A DNA stretch of 64,000 nt from positions 682,001 through 746,000 of the forward strand of contig NZ_BDJF01000016.1 in the NCBI RefSeq assembly GCF_001895205.1, read 5' to 3'. Numbering within the stretch: position 1 is the stretch's first letter; every line of letters starts with the position of its first letter. A program made the position numbers and the translations under genes. The stretch is from Vibrio injensis. GTDB lineage: Bacteria; Pseudomonadota; Gammaproteobacteria; Enterobacterales; Vibrionaceae. The notes beneath the pieces are model-generated. The model worked only from the letters and a program-made list of their open reading frames with translations, was not told the DNA's origin and made no database searches. This document shows positions 50,024 through 60,605 of this stretch, in pieces.

Positions 50024-52429
50024 TTAGAAGGTTCGTCCGATAGTAAAAGTGAAGAACTCTTCATTATCACCATCGTATTTTTTAATAGGTTTCGCCAACG
50101 AGAAGACTAATGGCCCCATCGGTGACATCCATTGCAGTGCAACACCATAAGATGCGCGATATTTGCTTGGGTCGGAGTAATCATAGTAATACTGATTACC
50201 AAACGAGGCATTGGAGCGATAATCGAACTCTGTATCCCATACACTAGCGACATCAACAAAGACACTGGTGCGGACTTGACTGCGTGCTTCATCAGATGCA
50301 AAAGGCGTCGGCACAATTAATTCTAAACTGGCAAGGGCAATTGCGTTACCACCGACTGAATCTTTGGTCGCCGTATCTTGACCATTACCTGAACTGGAAT
50401 AGTCACGATATACCGCTTTAGGGCCCGCCGAGTTAGAGCCAAATCCACGTAGGGTGGTAAAACCACCGGCATAAAAGTTTTCATAAAACGGATAAAGATT
50501 ATCTTTACCGTCCGTTTGACCATAACCGTTACCATAACCTAAACGACCACGCAGTAGCAGGGTAAATTCATGTTTTCTGGTTAATGGGAAATATTGACGC
50601 ACATCGTATTGCAACTTGAAAAACTGCGCATCGGAACCCGGAGTGGTCATTTTAGCAAACGCACGTTGATGGTTACCGGCGGTTGGGAAAAAACCTCGGT
50701 TAAGGTTATTTCGAGTCCAAGCAACGTTGACATCAAAATCATCGGTGATCAACTCTTTCGGATCACAATCACCTAAGTTGCACAGGAACTGCTCAACTTG
50801 TAAATAAGGCGATAAATTACCAATTTTGTTATGGGTATAACCAACACCAAACTCAAAACGATTGAGTTCATCAAACGGGAATCCCCAAGTCAAACTGGTA
50901 CCATAACTTTGGTTGGTATAATCGACAATCCCGGCTTCTGAGGCTTCAAACTTGTTGTAGAAGACGCGGCCGCCAAGGCTGACGCCATCAATATTCCAAT
51001 AAGGATCACGGTATTCCAGCGTAATATTTTGTTGATAGTCGTTAGTGGTTGCAGTGACACCGACACGGTTACCGGTTCCTAAGAAGTTATCTTGGGTTAA
51101 TCCGACGGTAAAACTCACCCCCGATTCGGTACCATAACCAACACCAAAGTTAATACTTCCCGAGTTAGCCTCTTTGACGGTATAGACCAAATCAACTTGA
51201 TCGTCTGAACCAGGAACACGAACCGTTTGTACATCAACCGTTTCAAAAAAGCCCAAGCGGTTTAAACGCGTTTTTCCAGTATCAATCGCACGCGAATTCA
51301 ACCAACTGCCTTCCATTTGACGCATTTCTCGGCGTAAAACTTCATCACGAGTGGCATTGTTACCGATAAAACGAATGTCACGAACATAAATACGCTTACC
51401 AGCTTCAACATGCACGATGAGAGAAACCTGTTGTGTTTCATCATCAAATTCAGGGATCGTACGCACTTGAGGATAAGCATAACCGGCTTCACCAAGAACA
51501 CGTTTAACACTTTCTTCCAACTGTGTGACTGCCGAGCCCTGATAAGTCTCACCTAACTCAAAGGGAACCTGAGCCTTAAACTCGTCTTCTTTACCAATTA
51601 ACTCACCGCGAAATTGGACATCTTTTACCGTGTACGGTAAACCTTCATTCAGATTCAAGGTGATGTAGACACTTTTTTTATCTGGAGAGATAGAAACGTG
51701 GGTCGATTCAACTTGGAACTTCAAATAACCACGGTCCAAGTAAAAAGTGCGTAGTGCTTCAATATCCGCTGCTAGAACCTGTTTTTGATACTTATCATCA
51801 GAGAGGAAGTTCCACCATGACAAATCGACGTTCAGATTGAAGCGAGATAAAAGATCTTCATTACTGAACACTTCATTACCGATAAAGTTAATTTGCTGAA
51901 TTTTTGCCGAGACACCTTCAGTAAAAATAAACTTCAAATCAGCTCGATTGCGCGGTAAAGGCGTCACCACTGCTTTTACGCTGGCGTTATACTTACCGAC
52001 ACTGTAATAAAAATCTTCTAAACCTTTTTCGATATTGCTCAGCTTGGTGCGATCCAAAGCCTCACCGACTCGAATACCCGAAGCTTCAAGGTTTTGTTGT
52101 AGTTGCTCTTGTTTAATCGCTTTGTTGCCAGAGAAAGAGACACTGGCAATGGTTGGACGCTCTTGAACTTGTACGATCAACGAGGAACCATCGCGCAGAA
52201 CTTTCACGTTTTCAAAGTTACCCGAGGCATACAACGCTTGGATAATTTGTGCAACATCTTGAGAATCAACGGTATCGCCAATTCGCACAGGCATTCTCAA
52301 TAACGCAGCACCGAGAGCCACTCGCTGCAGTCCTTGAATCTGAATGTCCTGTACTACAAAATTTTCGGCACCACTAACGGATACACTTGTTGCGAGCAGT
52401 GTCGCGAACAGGATTTTTTTCATCGCCAT
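50024..52429 (-). CDS. bamA: Outer-membrane protein assembly factor BamA
   Basis: 801 residues. Signal peptide ~1-21, five POTRA domains (~22-420), then the 16-strand Omp85 barrel with the loop-6 VRGF-type motif (LRGFGSNSAGP, ~660) and a C-terminal aromatic (TIGRTF). Inserts beta-barrel proteins in the outer membrane. Start MAMKK as in E. coli, with a weak ribosome-binding site. Confidence 0.97.
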   Translation of the reverse strand: MAMKKILFATLLATSVSVSGAENFVVQDIQIQGLQRVALGAALLRMPVRIGDTVDSQDVAQIIQALYASGNFENVKVLRDGSSLIVQVQERPTIASVSFSGNKAIKQEQLQQNLEASGIRVGEALDRTKLSNIEKGLEDFYYSVGKYNASVKAVVTPLPRNRADLKFIFTEGVSAKIQQINFIGNEVFSNEDLLSRFNLNVDLSWWNFLSDDKYQKQVLAADIEALRTFYLDRGYLKFQVESTHVSISPDKKSVYITLNLNEGLPYTVKDVQFRGELIGKEDEFKAQVPFELGETYQGSAVTQLEESVKRVLGEAGYAYPQVRTIPEFDDETQQVSLIVHVEAGKRIYVRDIRFIGNNATRDEVLRREMRQMEGSWLNSRAIDTGKTRLNRLGFFETVDVQTVRVPGSDDQVDLVYTVKEANSGSINFGVGYGTESGVSFTVGLTQDNFLGTGNRVGVTATTNDYQQNITLEYRDPYWNIDGVSLGGRVFYNKFEASEAGIVDYTNQSYGTSLTWGFPFDELNRFEFGVGYTHNKIGNLSPYLQVEQFLCNLGDCDPKELITDDFDVNVAWTRNNLNRGFFPTAGNHQRAFAKMTTPGSDAQFFKLQYDVRQYFPLTRKHEFTLLLRGRLGYGNGYGQTDGKDNLYPFYENFYAGGFTTLRGFGSNSAGPKAVYRDYSSSGNGQDTATKDSVGGNAIALASLELIVPTPFASDEARSQVRTSVFVDVASVWDTEFDYRSNASFGNQYYYDYSDPSKYRASYGVALQWMSPMGPLVFSLAKPIKKYDGDNEEFFTFTIGRTF

Positions 52430-52477
52430 ATTTGTTTTAGTTAGTCCTTACTACAACCATTGCCTAATGCGAATCAA

Positions 52478-53833
52478 TCACAGGCGAGTAAAATCATTAA
52501 ATATTGCTACCGCCATTAAGGAGAAAATGATCACGCCTCCGAGTCGATAGCCAATTTCTTGTATTTTTTCCGGAACAGGGCGTCGAATCACTGCCTCAAT
52601 CGCGAAGAACAGTAAGTGCCCGCCATCAAGCATTGGCAGCGGAACTAAATTAATAATCCCCAAGTTTATACTGATCAAGGCTAAGAAACCGAGAAAATAA
52701 ACCAAGCCATAATCAGCCGTGGTCCCAGCCCCTTTAGCAATGGAGATCGGCCCACTAAGATTATTCAGCCCCACATCACCGACAATCAGCTTTTTCAGCA
52801 TACTGATGGTTAAGTCGATCACTTGTCCCGTTTTTTCAAACGCTTTACCGATTGAGTCGATCACACCAAACTGTAAGTCAAAGCGGTATCCCGGAGGCCA
52901 TTCAGCCACTTGTGGCGAAATACCAGCAAAACCTATCATCTGTCCCGATACACTTCGAGCCTCTGGAACCAAAGTGAGCGTTAATCGTTGCTGTGCACGC
53001 TCTATACCAATGTCTAACGCTTGATTTGGATTGGCCTGAATCTCAGTAACCGCCTGTTGCCAAGATGAAATCACTTGACCATTAATATGAGTCAAACGGT
53101 CTCCCACTTGCAGTCCAGCTTTAGCACCAGCGCCACCAGTAGAAATTGTCGCGAGTACCGTAGAGACTTCAGGGACAAAAGGTTTAAATCCTAGCGCTCC
53201 CATAGCAGACTCTGTTTCTGGGTTAAAGTTCCATGACGCCAAGTTAAAAGTCTTGATTTGCTCAATGCCAATCTCATCTGGAGAAGAGACCGTCAATGTG
53301 AGGCTTTGGTTACCAATATGGCGAATTAATCCCATATTCACCGACTCCCAATCAAGAGTCTTAACACCTGAAACGGCCTTAATTTCCATACCAGGTTTTA
53401 CCCCTGCATCGGCAGCAATCGAGTATGGTGCAACTTCACCAATCACCGGTTTGACCGCCGGTACACCGATAATAAAGACCAACCAATAAGCGAAGAGAGC
53501 AAACAAAAAGTTAAAAGCTGGCCCTGCGGCAACGATGGCCGTACGTTGCCACAATGATTTTTTATCAAAAGCGAATGGGTACTGCTCGCGAGGAATATCA
53601 TCTACTCGACTGTCGAGCATTTTGACGTATCCGCCAAGTGGAATAACAGAAATGCTGTACTCAGTTCCGTCCTTGCCTAGGCGTTTCCAAATCGCTCGTC
53701 CAAAGCCAATCGAAAACTTTTCTACTTTAACGCCACACTTTCTTGCCACCCAAAAATGCCCGTACTCATGTACCGCGACTAAAATGCCTAAGGCGATAAT
53801 AAAGGCAACAAAGTTCCATAAAACGCCACTCAT
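52478..53833 (-). CDS. rseP: Site-2 protease RseP
   Basis: 451 residues. Zinc motif HEYGH (H22, E23, H26), LDGG near residue 400 (PMLDGGHLL), two PDZ domains (~115-300) and four membrane helices. Cleaves the anti-sigma-E factor RseA inside the membrane after envelope stress. Its ATG overlaps the dxr stop (ATGA). Confidence 0.97.
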   Translation of the reverse strand: MSGVLWNFVAFIIALGILVAVHEYGHFWVARKCGVKVEKFSIGFGRAIWKRLGKDGTEYSISVIPLGGYVKMLDSRVDDIPREQYPFAFDKKSLWQRTAIVAAGPAFNFLFALFAYWLVFIIGVPAVKPVIGEVAPYSIAADAGVKPGMEIKAVSGVKTLDWESVNMGLIRHIGNQSLTLTVSSPDEIGIEQIKTFNLASWNFNPETESAMGALGFKPFVPEVSTVLATISTGGAGAKAGLQVGDRLTHINGQVISSWQQAVTEIQANPNQALDIGIERAQQRLTLTLVPEARSVSGQMIGFAGISPQVAEWPPGYRFDLQFGVIDSIGKAFEKTGQVIDLTISMLKKLIVGDVGLNNLSGPISIAKGAGTTADYGLVYFLGFLALISINLGIINLVPLPMLDGGHLLFFAIEAVIRRPVPEKIQEIGYRLGGVIIFSLMAVAIFNDFTRL

Positions 53834-55038
53834 AACATACGCTCTTTCAAGTGTTGATTAGCCAGACTGCGCGCCATTGTATCCAGCTCGAGTAGGCTTT
53901 CCAAGTGATAGGAATGTAACGGACTGTTTGTCCCACATACGCTCGACAATACCTTTTCATTAATCACGGCAATGTCAGTAAAGCGAATCTGTCCTCGTAA
54001 AAATGCCTCAACGGCCACTTCATTGGCAGCATTGAGTGAAGTTGTTGCATGCTGACCGATATAACACGCATCTATCGCCAATTGCAAACAAGGGTAGCGC
54101 TGATAATCTACTGCCATAAAGGTCAACTCGCTCATATGGGTAAAATCTAGCGACTTAACACCGGCACTTATCCGTCTTGGATAAGCCAGCGCTTGTGCAA
54201 TCGGCGTCGCCATATCTGGTTCGCCGAGCTGTGCGATCACCGAACCATCCCGATATTGAACCATTGAGTGGATGACTGATTGCGGGTGGATCAAAACCTT
54301 AAGCTGTTCACGAGACGCGTTAAATAGCCACTTAGCCTCAATATACTCAAGCCCTTTATTCATCATGGTCGCAGAATCAACCGATATTTTGGGTCCCATC
54401 GACCAATTAGGATGCGCAATCGCTTGTTCTGGAGTAACTTGAGCTAAGGTCTCGATATCGGCATAACGAAATGGCCCGCCTGAGCCAGTCAACAGAATAT
54501 GAGACACTCCTTGCTCTTGTAAATGGCAGCGCCCGAGCTGAGTTTGAATATCAACAGGTAAACATTGAAAAATCGCATTATGTTCACTGTCAACAGGCAA
54601 TAATTCCGCGCCATATTGCTCAACAGCGTCAATAAAGAGCTGCCCAGACATGACCAAAGCTTCTTTATTCGCCAATAAGACGCGCTTACCAGCCTTAACC
54701 GCAGCCATCGTTGGTAACAAACCAGCGGCGCCGACAATCGCCGCCATCACAGTGTCAACCTCATCGCTAGAAGCAACATGGCACATTGCCTCTTCGCCAT
54801 ACAACACTTCAGTTGCCAGTGAAAGTCCAGCCAATTGAGAGGATAATAACTGCGCCGCTTGTGGCGTAGCCATCACCGCATATTTCGGACGCCATGTTTG
54901 GCAAAGCTCGCGCATTTTGCTGACATTGCTGCCCGCCACCAAAGCCACCACACTGAAGTGCTCAGGATTCTCGGCCACCACTTTAAGAGTGCTCGCGCCA
55001 ATAGAGCCAGTAGCTCCGAGAATGGTTAATTTACGCAT
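53830..55038 (-). CDS. dxr: 1-deoxy-D-xylulose 5-phosphate reductoisomerase
   Basis: 402 residues from the ATG at 55038, where homology begins ([19 protein letters not shown] loop); an ATG five codons upstream is possible. Metal-binding DSEHNAIFQ (~149-157) and the flexible loop [11 protein letters not shown] (~209) are intact. Commits carbon to the MEP isoprenoid pathway. Overlaps rseP by 4 bp. Confidence 0.97.
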   Translation of the reverse strand: MRKLTILGATGSIGASTLKVVAENPEHFSVVALVAGSNVSKMRELCQTWRPKYAVMATPQAAQLLSSQLAGLSLATEVLYGEEAMCHVASSDEVDTVMAAIVGAAGLLPTMAAVKAGKRVLLANKEALVMSGQLFIDAVEQYGAELLPVDSEHNAIFQCLPVDIQTQLGRCHLQEQGVSHILLTGSGGPFRYADIETLAQVTPEQAIAHPNWSMGPKISVDSATMMNKGLEYIEAKWLFNASREQLKVLIHPQSVIHSMVQYRDGSVIAQLGEPDMATPIAQALAYPRRISAGVKSLDFTHMSELTFMAVDYQRYPCLQLAIDACYIGQHATTSLNAANEVAVEAFLRGQIRFTDIAVINEKVLSSVCGTNSPLHSYHLESLLELDTMARSLANQHLKERML

Positions 55039-55086
55039 TACAAAAACCGTCATGGTTTATGCCGATAAAAGCTTGTTTCACCAGCA

Positions 55087-55929
55087 TTAAAATAAGAAAT
55101 AACATAAAGCAAATACCGGGAAAGCGGCCGTAAGGCTATCCACTCGGTCCAAAATACCACCGTGGCCAGGAATGATCTTACTGCTGTCTTTAATGCCAGA
55201 CACCCGCTTAAACATACTTTCTACCAGATCGCCCAACACAGAAATCACGACGGTGACTAAAATGGTCAACAACATAATAACGGTGGAAGCAAATTGAATA
55301 TTAAACCAACTGGCGCATAACCAACCCACCAACATGGCAGCGATTACGCCACCAATTAATCCTTCAATGGTTTTATTTGGACTGACAGCCGGAGCCATTT
55401 TTCGCTTACCAAAACTCTTGCCAGAAAAGTAAGCACCACTATCTGCGGCCCAGACAATCAAACAGACATACAGTACCAATTTTGCACCGTGATAACTGTC
55501 AGCGGTAATGTATTCCGAGCGTAAAAAAATCACACTCCAAAAAAAAGGCAATAATGTCAGCACTCCGAATAAATGGCGTACTGAGTTGGAGTTTTCCCAG
55601 CAAGATCGTGATTTGGGATAAGTAATAGCGAGACCGCTAGCGATAATCCACCACAGTGAACCGATCACTAAGATGCCGTAATGCATTGGTTGCAAAGCAC
55701 TTAATACAGAAAGCTGAGGAACAAGCAACCAATAGCTTAGCGCTCCGACCACAATACCGGGCAATAAAGCAAGATAACGAGAGGAAGAAGAAACAAATTG
55801 TGTCCACTCCCATAGCCCCAATAACGTGACGACCGCCAACGCTAAAATAAAGCCAGATTGCGGGAGCCAAAAAATGCCAGCAATCACTAAAGGGGCAAGT
55901 AAAAGCGCAGTAATAATTCTTTGCTTCAA
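55087..55929 (-). CDS. cdsA: Phosphatidate cytidylyltransferase CdsA
   Basis: 280 residues starting at TTG (55929) with AGGA upstream, spacing rather long; no better in-frame ATG exists near the start of homology. About eight transmembrane helices and the C-terminal signature SxxKRxxxxKDSSKxxPGHGGxxDRxDS (~235-270) are present. Makes CDP-diacylglycerol. Confidence 0.95.
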   Translation of the reverse strand: MKQRIITALLLAPLVIAGIFWLPQSGFILALAVVTLLGLWEWTQFVSSSSRYLALLPGIVVGALSYWLLVPQLSVLSALQPMHYGILVIGSLWWIIASGLAITYPKSRSCWENSNSVRHLFGVLTLLPFFWSVIFLRSEYITADSYHGAKLVLYVCLIVWAADSGAYFSGKSFGKRKMAPAVSPNKTIEGLIGGVIAAMLVGWLCASWFNIQFASTVIMLLTILVTVVISVLGDLVESMFKRVSGIKDSSKIIPGHGGILDRVDSLTAAFPVFALCYFLF

Positions 55930-55945
55930 ACTGAGAAGTCCTATT

Positions 55946-56698
55946 TTATGGTGTCATTAACGCTTTGACTTGCTCACCGGTACAACCAAATCGGCGCTCA
56001 CGATTAACAAACCAAGTCACAGCTTCAATTAAACTGTCTTCACCAAACTCAGGCCAATAGACCGGAGTAAAATACATTTCTGCATAAGCCAACTGCCAAA
56101 GAAGAAAGTTACTGATTCGGCATTCACCACTGGTACGAATCAATAAATCGACTTCTGGAAGATCAGCCATCGTTAAATGCTCAGCGATCAAGGCTTCATT
56201 TATATCCGTCACATTGATCTCATTACGACTGATTTTAAGAGCAATATGGCGCATCGCCTGAGTGATGTCCCATTTTCCACCGTAGTTCGCCGCGATATTA
56301 ATCACCATACCGGTATTATGCTGAGTCAACGCCTCAGCTTGGGCGATTTTACTCTGTAATCGCTCACTGAACCGACTGGTATCGCCAATAACACGTAAAC
56401 GCAGATTATTTTTGTGCAGTTTTTTGACCTCGGTCGATAAGACACGAAGAAATAACTCCATCAATACGCCGACCTCTTCCTCTGGGCGTCGCCAATTTTC
56501 ACTGCTAAAAGCAAATAAAGTCACGGCTCGAATCCCCAGTTTTGCTGCGGTAGAAACCGTTTTACGCACCGCAGCAACCCCATTTTTATGACCAAAGATC
56601 CGAGGTTTACCTTGTGCTTTTGCCCAACGACCATTGCCATCCATAATGATGGCGATATGTTGAGGGAGAACATCTAACGAGAGCTGCGAATTTTGCAT
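55946..56698 (-). CDS. uppS: Undecaprenyl diphosphate synthase UppS
   Basis: 250 residues from the ATG at 56698; the upstream extension crosses the terminator at 56740-56770 and is not real. [11 protein letters not shown] (Asp of the active site) and the [11 protein letters not shown] and [18 protein letters not shown] motifs are present (here [20 protein letters not shown]). Makes the lipid carrier of cell-wall synthesis. No clear ribosome-binding site. Confidence 0.96.
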   Translation of the reverse strand: MQNSQLSLDVLPQHIAIIMDGNGRWAKAQGKPRIFGHKNGVAAVRKTVSTAAKLGIRAVTLFAFSSENWRRPEEEVGVLMELFLRVLSTEVKKLHKNNLRLRVIGDTSRFSERLQSKIAQAEALTQHNTGMVINIAANYGGKWDITQAMRHIALKISRNEINVTDINEALIAEHLTMADLPEVDLLIRTSGECRISNFLLWQLAYAEMYFTPVYWPEFGEDSLIEAVTWFVNRERRFGCTGEQVKALMTP

Positions 56699-56739
56699 AG
56701 AAACGTAATAAAGAAAAAAGATGGTGAAGAGTAGCATAA

Positions 56740-56770
56740 AAAAACGCTGTGCTGTGAGCACAGCGTTTTT
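56740..56770 (-). terminator. Terminator between frr and uppS
   Basis: Perfect 14-bp stem AAAAACGCTGTGCT/AGCACAGCGTTTTT with a GTG loop and a T run on the minus strand. It lies 20 bp after frr and 41 bp before the uppS ATG. Confidence 0.88.
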
Positions 56771-56790
56771 CTGTTAGGGTTTTGTAGAAA

Positions 56791-57348
56791 TTAAACTTCC
56801 ATAAGTTCTTTTTCTTTTACCGCTAAGACGTCATCGATTTTCTTGACGGCTCTATCGGTCAATTTTTGAATTTCATCTTGAGCCTTACGCTCTTCATCTT
56901 CTGAAATTTCTTTGTCTTTCAATAACGCTTTTAGATCGTTGTTAGCATCACGACGAATATTACGCACGGCTACTCGACCACCTTCCGCTTCACCACGGAC
57001 GATTTTAACGAGATCACGACGACGCTCTTCCGTTAATGGTGGTAGTGGAACACGAATAACCGTACCCGCTGACATTGGGTTTAACCCCAAATCAGACATT
57101 AGGATCGCTTTTTCAACTTTTGGCGTAAGTTCTTTATCAAATACCGTAATCGCTAATGTACGTGCATCTTCAGCAACTACGTTGGCAATTTGGCTTAGAG
57201 GCGTTGATGCACCGTAGTACTCAACAGAGAGGCCAGATAGTAGGCTTGGGTGAGCGCGGCCAGTGCGAATCTTTGATAGATTGTTCTTTAGCGCTTCTAC
57301 ACTTTTATCCATACGCTCTTGAGCGTCTTTTTTGATCTCATTAATCAC
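56791..57348 (-). CDS. frr: Ribosome recycling factor
   Basis: 185 residues, standard length, with the long three-helix bundle motif ([12 protein letters not shown], ~27-38) and the [15 protein letters not shown] segment (~104-118). Splits post-termination ribosomes with EF-G. Follows pyrH by 36 bp and ends at a strong terminator. Confidence 0.98.
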   Translation of the reverse strand: MINEIKKDAQERMDKSVEALKNNLSKIRTGRAHPSLLSGLSVEYYGASTPLSQIANVVAEDARTLAITVFDKELTPKVEKAILMSDLGLNPMSAGTVIRVPLPPLTEERRRDLVKIVRGEAEGGRVAVRNIRRDANNDLKALLKDKEISEDEERKAQDEIQKLTDRAVKKIDDVLAVKEKELMEV

Positions 57349-57384
57349 AATATCACCTTAATTCTTATTTCATTTCGAGAGTGA

Positions 57385-58116
57385 TTATACAGCGGAGCTG
57401 ATCAGCGTCCCTTCCGCTTCACCCATAACCACACGGCGTAGCGCGCCTGGCTTATTCATATTAAAGACACGGATTGGCATGTTATGATCACGAGCCAGAG
57501 TAAAGGCTGCCAAATCCATCACTTTAAGTTCTTTTTCCAGCACATCGTTGTAAACCAGCTTATCATACAGTTGCGCATCCGGATTGGCTACAGGGTCAGC
57601 ACTGTAGACGCCGTCTACTTTTGTCGCTTTGAGAACCACGTCAGCTTCAATTTCGATACCACGTAAACAAGCAGCAGAATCGGTTGTGAAGAATGGGTTG
57701 CCAGTACCAGCAGAAAAAATCACTACACGACCTTGGCGCAATTGACTGATAGCGTCAGCCCAGTTGTAGTCATCACACACCCCTTTAAGTGGAATGGCCG
57801 ACATAACACGTGCGTTCACGTAAGCTCGATGTAGGGCATCACGCATCGCAAGGCCATTCATCACTGTTGCCAACATGCCCATATGGTCACCGACAACACG
57901 GTTCATTCCCGCAGCCGCTAAACCTGCACCACGGAACAAGTTGCCACCACCAATGACGACACCAACTTGAACACCCAACTCAACGAGTTCTTTCACTTCT
58001 TGTGCCATACGATCAAGCACCGTTGGATCGATACCAAAACCTTCTTCACCTTGAAGCGCTTCACCGCTCAATTTTAATAAAATACGTTGATATGCGGGTT
58101 TAGGGTTTGTTGTCAT
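57385..58116 (-). CDS. pyrH: UMP kinase PyrH
   Basis: 243 residues, amino-acid-kinase fold. [10 protein letters not shown] (~14-23), [10 protein letters not shown] (~55-64) and [16 protein letters not shown] (~134-149) are diagnostic. Phosphorylates UMP to UDP. Co-transcribed with frr. Confidence 0.98.
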   Translation of the reverse strand: MTTNPKPAYQRILLKLSGEALQGEEGFGIDPTVLDRMAQEVKELVELGVQVGVVIGGGNLFRGAGLAAAGMNRVVGDHMGMLATVMNGLAMRDALHRAYVNARVMSAIPLKGVCDDYNWADAISQLRQGRVVIFSAGTGNPFFTTDSAACLRGIEIEADVVLKATKVDGVYSADPVANPDAQLYDKLVYNDVLEKELKVMDLAAFTLARDHNMPIRVFNMNKPGALRRVVMGEAEGTLISSAV

Positions 58117-58248
58117 GGACTTTACCTTTCAAAAAGTATCGTTAGTTAACAGTCATAAATAAACTTACTGCGTAAATGTATTGATGATCATTACCATCGT
58201 GAGTTCGAAAACCGCTCTCTTTAACCGTCAAGGGAGTGATATTCGTAA

Positions 58249-58276
58249 AAAGACCGCAGCCATGGCCACGGTCTTT
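58249..58276 (-). terminator. Terminator after tsf
   Basis: AAAGACCG/CGGTCTTT stem enclosing a 12-base GC-rich palindromic loop (TGGCC/GGCCA type), with a T run on the minus strand. Confidence 0.75.
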
Positions 58277-58298
58277 ATCTTGGTCATCAAAAAGGTAA

Positions 58299-59141
58299 TT
58301 AACCTTTCTGAGCCATAGCCACTTCTTCAGCGAAGCTCAGGCCTTCTTGTTTTTCGATACCTTCACCTACTTCTAGGCGAACGAAAGTCGATACTGAAGC
58401 ACCTTTTTCTTTCAAAATTTCACCAACAGTTTTCTTTGGCTCCATAACGAAAGGTTGACCAGTTAGAGAAACTTCACCGGTGAATTTCTTCATACGGCCT
58501 TCAACCATTTTCTCTGCGATCTCTTTTGGCTTACCTTCGTTCATTGCGATTTCAACTTGAACTTCACGCTCTTTCGCAACAACATCAGCCGGTACATCTT
58601 CAGGATTTACGTATTCAGGGCGAGAAGCCGCTACGTGCATCGCGATGTGTTTTAGAGTTTCAGCATCGGCATCACCAGCAACCACAACACCAATACGAGA
58701 ACCATGGCTGTATGCAGCCAAAGCTTTGCCTTCAGCGTATTGAACGCGACGGATGTTGATGTTTTCGCCGATTTTAGCAATAAGAGTCACACGAGCATCT
58801 TCAAACTGTGCTTGTAGATCTTCTAGGCTTGGTTTTGATGCTAACGCCGCTTCAGCGACTTCGTTAGCGAATGCTAGGAAGTTACCATCTTTAGCAACGA
58901 AATCGGTTTGACAGTTGATTTCAACCAAAGCGGCAGAACCTTCTGCTTCTTTGATGATGATCGCGCCTTCAGCAGCGATATTACCTGCTTTTTTAGCCGC
59001 TTTTGCAGCACCGCTTTTACGCATATTTTCGATGGCAAGTTCGATGTCACCGTTGGTTTCAACGAGTGCTTTCTTACATTCCATCATACCTGCGCCAGTA
59101 CGTTCACGCAGTTCTTTTACTAGAGCAGCAGTAACAGCCAT
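58299..59141 (-). CDS. tsf: Elongation factor Ts
   Basis: 280 residues. N-terminal EF-Tu-contacting domain with [16 protein letters not shown] (~11-26) and the TDFVAKD motif (~79-85). Nucleotide exchange factor for EF-Tu. 121 bp downstream of rpsB, with two hairpins between. Confidence 0.98.
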   Translation of the reverse strand: MAVTAALVKELRERTGAGMMECKKALVETNGDIELAIENMRKSGAAKAAKKAGNIAAEGAIIIKEAEGSAALVEINCQTDFVAKDGNFLAFANEVAEAALASKPSLEDLQAQFEDARVTLIAKIGENINIRRVQYAEGKALAAYSHGSRIGVVVAGDADAETLKHIAMHVAASRPEYVNPEDVPADVVAKEREVQVEIAMNEGKPKEIAEKMVEGRMKKFTGEVSLTGQPFVMEPKKTVGEILKEKGASVSTFVRLEVGEGIEKQEGLSFAEEVAMAQKG

Positions 59142-59172
59142 TCTCTATTCCTCAGTTGATTCAGGATTAAAA

Positions 59173-59201
59173 ATTGGGGGCCTAATGATTTGGCCCCCAA
59201 T
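59173..59201 (-). terminator. Intrinsic terminator or attenuator between rpsB and tsf
   Basis: Perfect 10-bp stem ATTGGGGGCC/GGCCCCCAAT with a 9-base loop, followed on the minus strand by TTTTT. It should reduce tsf transcription relative to rpsB; E. coli also has a terminator at this junction. Confidence 0.8.
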
Positions 59202-59211
59202 ACTAACTATG

Positions 59212-59245
59212 ACTTAGCCTCGTGGTATTCCACAAAAGGCTAAGT
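59212..59245 (-). promoter_or_regulatory. Compound stem-loop just after rpsB
   Basis: ACTTAGCCT/AGGCTAAGT outer stem with an inner GTGG/CCAC stem. It begins 17 bases after the rpsB stop and precedes the terminator, so it may protect the rpsB mRNA 3' end. Confidence 0.55.
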
Positions 59246-59262
59246 ATGACTAAGAGCCGCTC

Positions 59263-59991
59263 TTATTCCGCTTCTACAAAGCCGTCTTTTTCAGCAACTG
59301 CCGCTACGTCTTTGTTACGACCTTCGTTTACTGATTCAGCTGCAGCATTCAGGTATAGTTGAACGGCACGGATCGCATCGTCGTTACCAGGGATGATGTA
59401 ATCAATACCATCTGGGTTAGAGTTAGTATCAACAACAGCAAACACTGGAATGCCTAGGTTGTTTGCTTCTTTAACTGCAATGTGCTCGTGATCAGCGTCG
59501 ATAACGAATAGAGCGTCAGGTAGACCGCCCATGTCTTTGATACCACCAAGAGATTTCTCAAGCTTGTCCATTTCACGAGTACGCATTAGCGCTTCTTTCT
59601 TGGTTAGCTTGTCGAAGGTGCCATCAGTCGCTTGAACTTCAAGTTCTTTTAGACGCTTGATTGATTGACGAACGGTTTTCCAGTTAGTTAGCATACCACC
59701 TAACCAACGGTTGTTTACGTAGTATTGATTGCTTGCAATCGCTGCTTCTTTTACTGCTTCAGAGGCTGCGCGCTTAGTACCTACGAAAAGTACCTTACCT
59801 TTTTTGTCACCGATTTTCACAAGCTCAGCCAGTGCTTCGTTGAACATTGGTACTGTTTTTTCTAGGTTGATGATATGAACTTTGTTACGAGCACCAAAAA
59901 TGAATGGTTTCATTTTTGGGTTCCAGTAACGAGTCTGGTGACCGAAGTGAACACCAGCTTTCAGCATATCGCGCATTGATACAGTTGCCAT
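59263..59991 (-). CDS. rpsB: 30S ribosomal protein S2
   Basis: 242 residues from the ATG at 59991 (GAGG eight bases upstream); the longer frame reads into the leader. Typical start [20 protein letters not shown] and the [11 protein letters not shown] motif (~105-115). First gene of rpsB-tsf. Confidence 0.98.
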   Translation of the reverse strand: MATVSMRDMLKAGVHFGHQTRYWNPKMKPFIFGARNKVHIINLEKTVPMFNEALAELVKIGDKKGKVLFVGTKRAASEAVKEAAIASNQYYVNNRWLGGMLTNWKTVRQSIKRLKELEVQATDGTFDKLTKKEALMRTREMDKLEKSLGGIKDMGGLPDALFVIDADHEHIAVKEANNLGIPVFAVVDTNSNPDGIDYIIPGNDDAIRAVQLYLNAAAESVNEGRNKDVAAVAEKDGFVEAE

Positions 59992-60174
59992 TAAATAATC
60001 CTCTATGGGGTTAGGCCTCCACATCCCCCATGTCGCCGACCTCTCAACGCTACAACGCTGGAAGCACCCCGGAACATGTGTCGGAATGTGTGTGATTTAA
60101 AGATAAATGTGTGTGGATTCTGCCTGCTTCGCCTTAACAGAAGAAATCAGGCCGATGTTCCGGCGCGTTTTATA
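59992..60174 (-). promoter_or_regulatory. rpsB promoter and structured S2 leader
   Basis: On the minus strand an extended -10 (TGGTATAAA, -10 at 60169-60174) precedes a GC-rich start region, as in growth-rate-controlled promoters; the -35 is weak. The ~170-base leader has a 9-bp long-range stem pairing 60155-60163 (ATGTTCCGG) with 60069-60077 (CCGGAACAT), and two ACACACATT repeats. The rpsB leader is known to be the site of S2 autoregulation in gammaproteobacteria, so this is probably that element. Confidence 0.65.
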
Positions 60175-60283
60175 CCATATTTAGCACTAATCTGACTAGC
60201 AAAAATTGCGGCACCGCCTCTGCTCCTGCTTTATCGACAGACATACTAAGTGAGAAGATCTCGCTACCGTTTCTATTCTTTCT

Positions 60284-60464
60284 ATATCCAAACAACTGAG
60301 GGTTGCCGGCAGGCGGGAAATGAATGACCAACTTGAACAGCCGTAGGCTAGCCTTTGGTGAGATCCAGAGATGGTCCTCATCATCTCCATAATCATAGAC
60401 AGACCATGTGACTGGGCTGAATAAATTTAGCCATCACTACTGTAGCTTCAAGTGTGAAGAATAT
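60284..60464. repeat. ERIC-like repeat, copy B, with internal insertion (181 bp)
   Basis: Begins TATCCAAACAACTGAGGGTTGC and ends near GTAGCTTCAAGTGTGAAGAATAT, matching the two ends of copy A at 1143-1263 and of the ERIC consensus in the same orientation. The shared block CATAGACAG..CATGTGA.TGGG.TGAA lies at 60394-60421. Between the left block (to ~60329) and the right block (from ~60386) are about 55 extra bases, likely an insertion. Between the rpsB promoter and map. 60465-60605 is AT-rich and probably holds the map promoter, though I cannot fix it. Confidence 0.72.
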
Positions 60465-60605
60465 CCCCATTTATGAGGTTGGTAACATAACCGCCATCGC
60501 CACAGCTTAACCATTCTTATTTACACCACTTCTTGCGCTTCCTTCTCTCACTGTTACAATATTGCGATTAGCACCCAGTGCCTAAAATTTGAATAGAGAA
60601 AGCCG

